Shown: in pieces, positions 1 through 5,591 of the stretch
How the letters are laid out: every line of letters starts with the position of its first letter
Numbering within the stretch: the stretch's first letter is position 1
NCBI GenBank assembly: GCA_022361135.1
Contig: JAKSBM010000920.1
Coordinates: 1 to 11,941 of the forward strand
Reading direction: 5' to 3'
Source: Desulfobacterales bacterium
Lineage (GTDB): Bacteria; Desulfobacterota; Desulfobacteria; Desulfobacterales; Desulfobacteraceae
Length of the DNA: 11,941 nt
Position numbers and translations under genes: made by a program
Notes under the pieces: generated by a model
What the model saw: the letters and a program-made list of their open reading frames with translations, nothing else
Database searches by the model: none
Told to the model about the DNA's origin: nothing

Positions 1-748
1 CAATGCTGTGGGTGATCCCCAGCCCGCTGTTGTTAAAGGCCATGCCCGCCATGCAGGAGGCCAGGAGCATCATCTCCCGAGCTTCCATGTCGTCTCCGTT
101 TTCATAGGCCCGGTGCAGATACTTGAACACGTACTTGATGGCATATTCGGAATAAATGGAGGTAAAGGCATTGGCCTGGCGGCTGGTATAGGCTTCAATG
201 GCGTGGGTGAGCACATCCATGCCCGTGGCCGCGGTCACCGAAGGAGGAACGGTCCGGGTAAACCGGGCATCCAGGATGGCCATGTCCGGAATGAGCAACT
301 CATCCAACAAAGGAATCTTCACTTCATTCTTCTTGTCCGTAACCACGGAAATGGCCGTAACTTCGGAGCCGGTGCCACTGGTGGTGGGAATGGCCAGCAA
401 AAAGGGTTTCTTTTCTCCCTTACGGGCCTTGTGGGCAAAAAACATGATGGCCTTGGCCGCATCAATGGCCGAGCCGCCCCCCAGGGCGATGACCAGATCC
501 GCCCCCTGCTCCAACATCTGCAGGGTTCCCTTGGTAACGGTTTCCAGGGAAGGATCCGGCTCCACATCACTGAAGAGACAATGTTCAATGTCCGCCCGGT
601 CCAAATGGCTTTTGATCCGGTCCACAAAACCGGTCTTCACCATGAAGGGGTCGGTGACGATGAAGGCCCGGCGGGCCTTCAAAGTCTCCAATGCATCGAT
701 GGCGTTGCCGCCGTAGCAGATTTTGGTTCTGCCGTTAAACTGAGTCAA
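1..748 (-). CDS. eutG: Iron-dependent alcohol dehydrogenase, EutG/PduQ type (3' end cut by window edge)
   Basis: Group III (iron-containing) alcohol dehydrogenase, expected to reduce acetaldehyde to ethanol inside or beside the microcompartment and so regenerate NAD+ for EutE. The frame is open from base 748 to the window edge, giving 249 residues of a family usually near 370-400. Visible motifs are the nucleotide-binding GGGSAIDAAK (residues 90-99), the PTTSGTGSE block (about 121-129), the metal ligands D178 and H182 in GMDVLTHAIEAY, and a third ligand H247 in GLGITHSI. The fourth histidine would lie beyond the edge. There is no ATG near the start. I chose TTG at 748-746 because AGGAG lies 8 bases upstream and the protein then starts at MTQFNGRTK, next to the conserved YGG. 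Another TTG 8 bases upstream hits a stop at once. The gene begins 19 bases after eutQ. No targeting helix is seen at the N-terminus. EutG and PduQ cannot be told apart from sequence; the eut context favours EutG. Confidence 0.9.
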   Translation of the reverse strand, partial: MTQFNGRTKICYGGNAIDALETLKARRAFIVTDPFMVKTGFVDRIKSHLDRADIEHCLFSDVEPDPSLETVTKGTLQMLEQGADLVIALGGGSAIDAAKAIMFFAHKARKGEKKPFLLAIPTTSGTGSEVTAISVVTDKKNEVKIPLLDELLIPDMAILDARFTRTVPPSVTAATGMDVLTHAIEAYTSRQANAFTSIYSEYAIKYVFKYLHRAYENGDDMEAREMMLLASCMAGMAFNNSGLGITHSI

Positions 749-767
749 TGGTACAACTCCTAATGGT

Positions 768-1229
768 CTACTTCTGGGATTCCCAATCCGCCGGATAGGT
801 CACATAGACAAACCGGGCAAAATCGGGCACAGAAAACTGGATGGAGGTATTTTTGGGGATGAAAATAATATCCCCCTTGTTCCCCACTACTTTTCTGCCG
901 TCGATGACAATTTCCAGGGTACCGTCGATGATATAATCAATTTCGTCGTAGTTCAGGGTCCAGTCAAAGGTGGTCTCGGTCATTTCCATGACACCGCAAC
1001 CCAGACGGGGGCTTTCTTCCAGGGAAACCACGTCGGTGAGCAGAACCTTGTCTCCGGGCTTGCCCGTGTCAAAGGGTTCCGGTTTCACCGTGGCCGTTTT
1101 AATGGCCAGTACGCCGCTTTTTTCATCCACAACTTTTTCAAACCCCGTTTTGGCTGCGCCATCGGTGCCAAGTTGTTCGGCAATGACTTTACGGATCAGG
1201 GTTTCCAGCATTTTTTCATTAATTTCCAT
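768..1229 (-). CDS. eutQ: EutQ-like cupin protein (short form, 153 aa)
   Basis: EutQ-family cupin protein. EutQ of Salmonella is needed for anaerobic ethanolamine use and has been reported to have acetate kinase activity; whether this short form does is unknown. The cupin fills about residues 50-150, with the family signature WTLNYDEIDYIIDGTLEI, the turn GDIIFIPKNTSIQF, and the ending YVTYPADWE, all close to my recollection of enterobacterial EutQ. That protein is about 230 residues; this one is 153 and lacks its N-terminal 70-80 residues. In their place it starts with an amphipathic helix (MEINEKMLETLIRKVIAEQL) of the kind that directs cargo into microcompartments. The missing N-terminal part appears to be encoded separately two genes upstream (1897-1589). 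The start codon is preceded by AAGGAAG. The gene lies 32 bases after eutM copy B and 19 before the alcohol dehydrogenase. Confidence 0.92.
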   Translation of the reverse strand: MEINEKMLETLIRKVIAEQLGTDGAAKTGFEKVVDEKSGVLAIKTATVKPEPFDTGKPGDKVLLTDVVSLEESPRLGCGVMEMTETTFDWTLNYDEIDYIIDGTLEIVIDGRKVVGNKGDIIFIPKNTSIQFSVPDFARFVYVTYPADWESQK

Positions 1230-1261
1230 GTTTGCTTCCTTGGTAAGAAATCCAGATTAAA

Positions 1262-1534
1262 TTAACCCTTGGTGGGCAGAATCATTTCAACTTCGGCGTG
1301 GGGACGGGGGATCACGTGGATGGATACCAGTTCGCCCACACGTTCGGCAGCAGCGGCACCGGCATCGGTGGCAGCTTTAACAGCGCCCACGTCACCGCGA
1401 ACCATGACGGTTACAAGGCCGGATCCCACCTGCTCGCGGCCGATGAGTTCAACGTTGGCTGCCTTGACCATGGCATCGGCTGCTTCCACAGCACCCACAA
1501 GACCTTTGGTTTCGATCATTCCCAATGCGTTCAT
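1262..1534 (-). CDS. eutM: BMC-H hexameric shell protein EutM, copy B
   Basis: Single-domain shell protein of 90 residues, expected to form the hexagonal tiles of the microcompartment facets. It begins [20 protein letters not shown] and carries the pore loop in REQVGSGLV, the [18 protein letters not shown] helix and the VIPRPH strand, all classic EutM/PduA features. The small Gly-Ser-Gly pore fits passage of polar small molecules such as ethanolamine or acetaldehyde products. It is almost identical to copy A at 5522-5241; the differences are mostly conservative (E/T, I/V, E/D, I/V, A/G, M/L) plus a different C-terminal tail. AGGAG lies 8 bases upstream of the ATG, and the 54-base leader contains a perfect 6-base-pair hairpin. 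It sits between the two parts of the apparently split EutQ. Confidence 0.97.
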   Translation of the reverse strand: MNALGMIETKGLVGAVEAADAMVKAANVELIGREQVGSGLVTVMVRGDVGAVKAATDAGAAAAERVGELVSIHVIPRPHAEVEMILPTKG

Positions 1535-1565
1535 AATTATGTTCTCCTATTGTTGTTTGGATTAT

Positions 1566-1582
1566 GACCGGTATTCCCGGTC
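1566..1582 (-). promoter_or_regulatory. Hairpin in the leader of eutM copy B
   Basis: Perfect inverted repeat, GACCGG and CCGGTC around a 5-base loop, just after the stop of the 102-residue gene and about 30 bases before the start of eutM copy B. No U-run follows, so it is unlikely to be an intrinsic terminator. It could stabilise the 5' end of a processed eutM message; this is inference. The stem is short and could be chance, but a similar element precedes the other eutM copy. Confidence 0.4.
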
Positions 1583-1588
1583 CGGCAA

Positions 1589-1897
1589 TTATGCCGTTTT
1601 TATCTTCTTCACCACCCGGGTGACCACTGCGGCCAGGGTTCCGGCATCGGTGATTTTATATTCATTCTTCAAAAGGCTGGTGATCCGGGCCACCAAAGAC
1701 TCCAATGCCTGGGTGTCACCATCCACGGCATCCACGCCCCCATTGGGTCTGGGACCGTAAATGATGGAGATCCCCTTGCTCTTCAGGCAATCCTTGGCAC
1801 CCGGGGTGAGTACCATGGTATTGTCTGCATAAAGGGCCTGGTCTGCCTTGCAGATATATGCGTCCACATTGTTGGCGCTGATAAATGTCTTTCCCAT
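1589..1897 (-). CDS. Small protein matching the N-terminal region of enterobacterial EutQ (102 aa)
   Basis: Not a family I can name with certainty. The first ~48 residues (FISANNVDAYICK ... MVLTPGAKDCLKSKGISII) match, from memory, the start of E. coli EutQ (LITANDIREAHARGEQ ... IITPEAREVAELLGFTI), and also resemble residues 1-45 of the EutT encoded here (ILTPSAAQLLSEKGIKIV). After a glycine/aspartate linker come two amphipathic stretches, ALESLVARITSLLKNEYK and TLAAVVTRVVKKIK, which correspond to the helical middle of full-length EutQ. The cupin that should follow is absent and is found separately at 1229-768, beyond eutM. My interpretation is that this is the EutQ N-terminal half as its own gene. 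AAGGAG lies about 11 bases before the ATG. The frame is intact and codon use is like its neighbours, so it looks functional. Role unknown; it may bind the helices or core proteins that share the LTPxAxxxLxxKGI motif. Confidence 0.78.
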   Translation of the reverse strand: MGKTFISANNVDAYICKADQALYADNTMVLTPGAKDCLKSKGISIIYGPRPNGGVDAVDGDTQALESLVARITSLLKNEYKITDAGTLAAVVTRVVKKIKTA

Positions 1898-1923
1898 ATC
1901 TTCTTCTACTCCTTATGCCGTTC

Positions 1924-1951
1924 CCCCGGGACCACGTATCCTCCAACGGGG
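1924..1951 (-). promoter_or_regulatory. Hairpin in the longest intergenic gap of the window
   Basis: The 115-base gap between eutN and the 102-residue gene (1898-2012) is the longest non-coding stretch in the window. It holds no ORF I believe in and no clear promoter. On the transcribed strand CCCCG pairs with CGGGG, and after a 2-base TT bulge GGA pairs with TCC around a 10-base loop. No U-run follows, so it is not a convincing terminator. It could be a processing or stabilising element, or chance folding of GC-rich RNA. Confidence 0.3.
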
Positions 1952-2012
1952 TCGGCGTTAAACCTTGAATTTGTGCGCTGCTCTTCCCTACAATCCCACC
2001 CGGCTATACGGA

Positions 2013-2279
2013 TCAGGAGACCTCCACCTCATCGATGATTCCCACAATGGTGGCATCCACGGGCACGGTATGGTCGTCCAGGGCCTTGCGGGCGGAACTG
2101 CCCATCACCACCAGGACACGATCCCCGATGCCGGCCCCCACAAAATCCACGGCCACGAATCCTTCGGCCCGCTTTTCATCCACCGGGTCAATGCGTTTGA
2201 CCACCATGAGCTTCAAGCCGTTGAGGGATTCTTCCTTGCGGGTGGCCCAGACATTTCCGATGACTTCACCAATAATCAT
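2013..2279 (-). CDS. eutN: BMC-P pentameric vertex protein EutN
   Basis: An 88-residue EutN/CcmL-family protein, expected to form the pentamers that cap the twelve vertices of the microcompartment. It starts MIIGEVIGNVWATRKEESLN and continues with the family landmarks GLKLMVV, FVAVDFVGAGIGDRVLVVMGSSAR and the C-terminal VDATIVGIIDEV, spanning the whole OB-like barrel. Length is normal for the family (about 85-100). The start is preceded by AGGTGAG and lies 8 bases after the stop of the 217-residue gene. It is the only vertex protein seen here. Confidence 0.97.
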   Translation of the reverse strand: MIIGEVIGNVWATRKEESLNGLKLMVVKRIDPVDEKRAEGFVAVDFVGAGIGDRVLVVMGSSARKALDDHTVPVDATIVGIIDEVEVS

Positions 2280-2287
2280 TTGCTCAC

Positions 2288-2941
2288 CTATCGTTTCACC
2301 AATTTGATGTTCAATTCCCGGGCACTATCCAGGGCCAGGGGCGTAACCAGGGCGGTTTTGGGAAGGGACAGGGTGGTCACCCCGTCCTTTCCCGCCGCAA
2401 TCACATCCCCTTCCGTCACCAGGGCCGAGGAAAGCCCCCGGGTATCATCCACCGCCGCCTTCATCCCGGTTAACCCAAAGGAAGCCAGGCTGGCCTCATG
2501 GGCCTTGTAAAGTTGAATCAGGGCCGAGGGGGCAGTGGTTTCAAATTCCTTGTACTCCATGGAAAAGGCCTCAATGCCCACCCCGGAAAGGAGCAGTTTA
2601 AGAAGGCGTTCCCCAAAGCTGTGGGATGCCCGCCCCTGGGCCAAATCGGCCATGAGGGTCAGGGACAGCCGGGGCAACACATGGCGTTCCACCGTTGCCC
2701 CATCGGCATCATCATCCAGATAAAGGATGCGGGCCTTTCCGTGGAAGGCATTTGCCACCTGGGCGGCCCAGGGACAATCCACCTTTCCAAGGATACGAAG
2801 CCAGGGGAGTTCTGGAGCCGCAGCGGCAGCCCTTTTTTCTCCAACTGCCTTTGAGATGGCCTGGACCGACTTTCCGTCAACATTCCCCACCTGGGATATG
2901 ACTTCACGGGCAATGGCCCGGACCAATTCCTGGAGTTCCAT
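2288..2941 (-). CDS. Uncharacterised eut-operon protein with N-terminal targeting-type helix (217 aa)
   Basis: Proteins of this size occur between eutJ/pduL and eutN in non-enterobacterial eut operons; I believe this matches the family catalogued as a eut-specific hypothetical protein (TIGR02536-like), but cannot confirm it. Residues 1-20 (MELQELVRAIAREVISQVGN) form an amphipathic helix typical of BMC encapsulation peptides, followed by a Gly/Ala-rich linker to about residue 44. The core has alternating strands and helices (RILYLDDDADGATV, LPRLSLTLMADLAQG, LLKLLLSGVGIEAF) and ends with a beta-rich part (VTEGDVIAAGKDGVTTL). The LMADLAQG and LLLSGVGIE pieces recall flavoprotein-like folds, a weak resemblance only. 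I chose ATG at 2941, which overlaps the eutJ stop as TAATG with AGGGGG upstream. A start at 2962 would add seven residues with no good ribosome site and would hide the targeting helix. Confidence 0.8.
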   Translation of the reverse strand: MELQELVRAIAREVISQVGNVDGKSVQAISKAVGEKRAAAAAPELPWLRILGKVDCPWAAQVANAFHGKARILYLDDDADGATVERHVLPRLSLTLMADLAQGRASHSFGERLLKLLLSGVGIEAFSMEYKEFETTAPSALIQLYKAHEASLASFGLTGMKAAVDDTRGLSSALVTEGDVIAAGKDGVTTLSLPKTALVTPLALDSARELNIKLVKR

Positions 2942-3771
2942 TATGCCCCCTGGCCCTTGCAATTGAGGGCAATGCCCAGGGGAGTCACCAGGAAGGGGTT
3001 TGCCGGCTTATAAACCGTCACCCCGGTTTCCTTTTCAATGACCTTTTCCATGTCCTTGAGGCAGCAGGTTCCCCCCACCAGATAAATGGCCGGGATGTCC
3101 CGCCCCTGGATGTGGGATCTGACAATGGAACCCATTTTCTGGAACACGGGGCGAACCACGGATAGAATTTCATCCTGGCGTTGGGGCTGTTTTTTCAACT
3201 CTTCAGCCTCCTCAAAGCTCACCCGGTAACTGCCGGAAAGCACCAGTGAAACATGGGTACCGCCCGTGGCTTCGTCGGCGGTGTAGACCACCTTTCCCCC
3301 TTCCAGGATGGAAAGGCCGGTGGTGCCCCCGCCAATGTCCACAATGGCCCCGTTTTCAATTCCCAGCACCGCATTGGCGGCCGTGGGTTCATCCAGGACG
3401 GCGCAGACCTCCAGGCCGGCACCCTCAACCACATAACCATGGGTTTTGCAATCCTTGTCCCCGGTTCCCGGGGGCACGGCAATGGCCGCATGGGTCAGGG
3501 AACGTCCCAGACGTTCCTCCAACTGCCCGACCAGCTTACGGGTAATCTGGGTGGCGCCCATGTAATCCACCACCAGACCGTCCTTGATCACCTGCGCAAA
3601 TTCCATGGCACAGGCCACGGGTTGCTTTTGGGAGTTGAGGACCACCACCACGATATAGGCGGTTCCCAAATCCACCCCCACATACAGGGGTTCGTTGGGG
3701 TCCACCTTTCCGGTTTGTGTCAGGCAGGCTTCAAGGTCGCTTATCTGTTGATCGATGTGTGCAAAATCCAT
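2941..3771 (-). CDS. eutJ: EutJ, Hsp70/actin-fold protein
   Basis: EutJ-family protein of 276 residues (family about 270-280), with the actin/Hsp70 ATPase fold. It shows the phosphate-1 loop VGVDLGTAYIVVVVL (31-45), the phosphate-2 loop VDIGGGTTG (144-152) and the adenosine-binding motif YLVGGTCC (230-237), as well as AIAVPPGT and DEPTAANAVLGI as in chaperone relatives. Its exact role is not settled; a chaperone role in assembling or reactivating compartment enzymes is the usual proposal. The ATG at 3771 has a weak ribosome site (GGGAAAA), 23 bases after pduL. Its stop codon overlaps the next start as TAATG, so translation of the 217-residue gene is probably coupled to it. The operon also encodes a second protein of this fold, EutA. 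Confidence 0.95.
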   Translation of the reverse strand: MDFAHIDQQISDLEACLTQTGKVDPNEPLYVGVDLGTAYIVVVVLNSQKQPVACAMEFAQVIKDGLVVDYMGATQITRKLVGQLEERLGRSLTHAAIAVPPGTGDKDCKTHGYVVEGAGLEVCAVLDEPTAANAVLGIENGAIVDIGGGTTGLSILEGGKVVYTADEATGGTHVSLVLSGSYRVSFEEAEELKKQPQRQDEILSVVRPVFQKMGSIVRSHIQGRDIPAIYLVGGTCCLKDMEKVIEKETGVTVYKPANPFLVTPLGIALNCKGQGA

Positions 3772-3794
3772 GGTTATTTTCCCGATTTAAGGGG

Positions 3795-4460
3795 TTAACT
3801 TTTGGGCAGAATCCGTCCGGTTACGGTTTTATTCCATCCGGCACCATTGCCCTCGTCCAGGTCAATGTGCATGGCCAGTCTGAAATCCGGATTCACCCGG
3901 ACCAGGACGTCGGCCAGGATCACCGGGCGTTCGCTGTCCAGCCGGACATCCACGATGTCCTTGTCCTTCACATTAAGGCGCTGTGCATCTTCCGGGGTCA
4001 TGTGAATGTGACGGCTGGCCACCATGAGCCCCTGTTCCAACCCCACAACGCCGGTGGTGGAGGCCAAGATGATCCCCGGGGTCCCTTCCACATCACCGGA
4101 CTGGCGGACCGGTGCATCCACACCCAGGGTCCGGGCATCGGTCTTGGAAATTTCCACCTGGGAACTTCCCCGGGAGGGGCCGAGGATGGCCACATTGTCA
4201 ATGACCCCCTTGGGGCCGATGAGGCGGAGGCGTTCCTTGGCCAGGAATTGTCCGGGCTGGGACAGCTCCCGGGCAAAGGTCAGGGGGGCACCGAAAAGGG
4301 CGACGGCATCGGCCTCGCTCAAATGGACATGGCGGGCGGATAGTTCCACCGGAATGGCCATGCTGTCCGTTGCAACCGCCTGGGTTGCCTCGGTGCCTGT
4401 GGCTTCACCCAACCGGGTGACCACCTGTCTTACGATTTCTTCTAAACTAAGGTTGTCCAT
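3795..4460 (-). CDS. pduL: PduL-type phosphate acyltransferase (phosphotransacetylase)
   Basis: Converts acetyl-CoA plus phosphate to acetyl phosphate, recycling CoA for EutE inside the compartment. It is 221 residues, normal for PduL. The two-zinc site of the family is fully visible: H44 and H46 in SARHVHLS, E103 in SSQVEIS, H151 and H153 in ASRHIHMTPED, and H198 in AMHIDLDE. Residues 1-19 (MDNLSLEEIVRQVVTRLGE) form an amphipathic encapsulation helix, joined by a short Ala/Thr linker. It is unrelated to the Pta-like EutD of enterobacteria and takes its place. AGCAGGA precedes the ATG, 9 bases after eutT. Because of its context some databases may call it EutD; the protein family is PduL. Confidence 0.96.
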   Translation of the reverse strand: MDNLSLEEIVRQVVTRLGEATGTEATQAVATDSMAIPVELSARHVHLSEADAVALFGAPLTFARELSQPGQFLAKERLRLIGPKGVIDNVAILGPSRGSSQVEISKTDARTLGVDAPVRQSGDVEGTPGIILASTTGVVGLEQGLMVASRHIHMTPEDAQRLNVKDKDIVDVRLDSERPVILADVLVRVNPDFRLAMHIDLDEGNGAGWNKTVTGRILPKS

Positions 4461-4469
4461 GGGTCCTGC

Positions 4470-5234
4470 TTAATACTGACCGGATTTTTCCTTGAGCATC
4501 ATGATATAGATGGCCGAGGACATGCGGTTCAGGGATTGGATAATATCGGGTTTTTCAAGCTCAAATTCGTTTCGGAAGGCACGAACGGCAGCCACTTCCA
4601 CCTTTCTCACCCGGGATCTGAGAACATTGAGTTCCACCAGGGTGATTCCCATGTCGTAGCTGGGAAGGATGTGCCCGCAGCCGAAAAACTTCTTGGGCTT
4701 GTGGGACTGCTCCCGCAACTGCGCATCGGTGAGTCCGATGATGGTGGAATCGGGAAGGGCCTCGTTGACCACATCGGCCCGCATCATGGCCCGGCACTGG
4801 TTGAGGATATCTTCCAGATCCTTCACCAGATGGGATTTCCCGGCCTTGTGGGCACGGGCCTGGGCAAGGATCACCAGGGACTGGAAATCATCCAATTCCC
4901 CCCGGAAGGCAATCCGGGGATGGTCCTTAACCACCAATTTATTTCCATGGAGCTGGGTCATGTGTTCGGGCTTTTTCTCAAATTGACCGCCGTCGGCCGC
5001 GGAAACATAACTGCGAACCGGGGTGTATTCAGGGGATTTTGCCTTGGCCGGTTTCCCAGGCCGGGCCTGGGGCACCTGACCCTCTCCCCCTTCTTCCCTG
5101 ACGATCTTGATTCCTTTTTCCGAAAGAAGTTGGGCAGCGGAGGGGGTCAGAATCTGACCCGCCTCCACCTTGAAAGTCTCGGGAATGCTTTTTCTAAAGG
5201 TTGCACGAAGCAAAGATTCCGTAATGACTTTCAT
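4470..5234 (-). CDS. eutT: EutT corrinoid adenosyltransferase, class without the CCxxC metal motif
   Basis: ATP:cob(I)alamin adenosyltransferase that makes the adenosylcobalamin used by EutBC. It is 254 residues. Residues 1-45 form the small N-terminal domain with ILTPSAAQLLSEKGIKIV, followed by a Pro/Lys linker (50-70) and the helical catalytic part, with KPEHMTQLHGNKLVVKDHPR (about 88-107), AFRGELDDFQSLV, the MRADVVNEALPDSTIIGL block and the C-terminal DIIQSLNRMSSAIYIMMLK. Salmonella EutT has an HX11CCXXC metal site just before the KKPxxxTxL segment. Here that stretch (about 65-88) has no cysteine. This agrees with the metal-independent EutT class described from Listeria and other Firmicutes. 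The gene starts 6 bases after eutM copy A, with AGAAGG inside the eutM end as ribosome site, and ends 9 bases before pduL. Confidence 0.93.
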   Translation of the reverse strand: MKVITESLLRATFRKSIPETFKVEAGQILTPSAAQLLSEKGIKIVREEGGEGQVPQARPGKPAKAKSPEYTPVRSYVSAADGGQFEKKPEHMTQLHGNKLVVKDHPRIAFRGELDDFQSLVILAQARAHKAGKSHLVKDLEDILNQCRAMMRADVVNEALPDSTIIGLTDAQLREQSHKPKKFFGCGHILPSYDMGITLVELNVLRSRVRKVEVAAVRAFRNEFELEKPDIIQSLNRMSSAIYIMMLKEKSGQY

Positions 5235-5240
5235 GATTCA

Positions 5241-5522
5241 CTAGCCTTCTACTTTGGGCAGAATCAGTTCAACTTCGCCGTGGGGACGGGGAATCACGTG
5301 TACGGATACCAGTTCGCCCACGCGGTCGGCAGCAGCGGCACCGGCGTCGGTGGCAGCCTTTACAGCACCCACGTCACCGCGAACCATTACAGTTACCAGA
5401 CCAGAGCCCACCTGTTCGCGACCCACCAGGGTAACGTTGGCAGCTTTTACCATGGCATCGGCTGCTTCCACAGCACCTACCAGACCTTTTGTTTCAATCA
5501 TTCCCAATGCATTCTGAGACAT
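5241..5522 (-). CDS. eutM: BMC-H hexameric shell protein EutM, copy A
   Basis: Single-domain hexameric shell protein of 93 residues, nearly the same as copy B (1534-1262). It starts [16 protein letters not shown], has the pore loop REQVGSGLV, the [14 protein letters not shown] helix and [14 protein letters not shown], and ends with a slightly longer tail. The HGEVE form here is closer than copy B to the HGDLE I recall from E. coli EutM. The 69-base leader after eutE carries a hairpin and a strong AAGGAG site, suggesting high translation as expected for the most abundant facet protein. It is followed 6 bases later by eutT. Confidence 0.97.
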   Translation of the reverse strand: MSQNALGMIETKGLVGAVEAADAMVKAANVTLVGREQVGSGLVTVMVRGDVGAVKAATDAGAAAADRVGELVSVHVIPRPHGEVELILPKVEG

Positions 5523-5548
5523 TGTTTCTCTCCTTATTTAAAGTAGTT

Positions 5549-5571
5549 CCATGGGACAGAATGCCCCACGG
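5549..5571 (-). promoter_or_regulatory. Hairpin in the leader of eutM copy A
   Basis: On the transcribed strand CCGTGGG pairs with CCCATGG (seven pairs, one G-U) around a 9-base loop, about 20 bases after the eutE stop and 26 before the eutM start. The bases that follow are AACTACTTTAAATAAGG, not a U-run, so this is not an intrinsic terminator. It may protect or mark the 5' end of a processed eutM message. This is inference. Confidence 0.4.
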
Positions 5572-5591
5572 TTTCATATATTTTCAGGCCA

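Noticed and set aside
1..748. Alcohol dehydrogenase as a pseudogene because it has no ATG start
   Set aside because: The frame is unbroken from a TTG with a well-placed ribosome site, and the three visible metal ligands and the nucleotide motif are intact; the missing end is only the window edge.
1566..1582. Intrinsic terminator before eutM copy B (and at 5549-5571 and 1924-1951)
   Set aside because: None of the stems is followed by a run of U on the transcribed strand, and further operon genes follow directly.
768..1897. The EutQ halves as remains of a broken gene
   Set aside because: Each has its own start, stop and ribosome site, no frameshift, and the cupin half has gained a targeting-type helix, so both look maintained.
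1716..1946. 76-codon frame on the minus strand covering the gap upstream of the 102-residue gene
   Set aside because: It overlaps the better supported gene in another frame, is Arg/Gly-rich and has no good ribosome site.
1898..2012. Cobalamin riboswitch, EutV-type tandem-hairpin antiterminator or internal promoter in the largest gap
   Set aside because: At 115 bases it is too short for a cobalamin riboswitch; no pair of matching hairpins with the expected loop pattern and no convincing -35/-10 pair could be found.
2942..2962. Upstream ATG for the 217-residue gene
   Set aside because: It lacks a ribosome site and lies inside eutJ; the ATG at 2941 has AGGGGG and exposes the targeting helix at the N-terminus.
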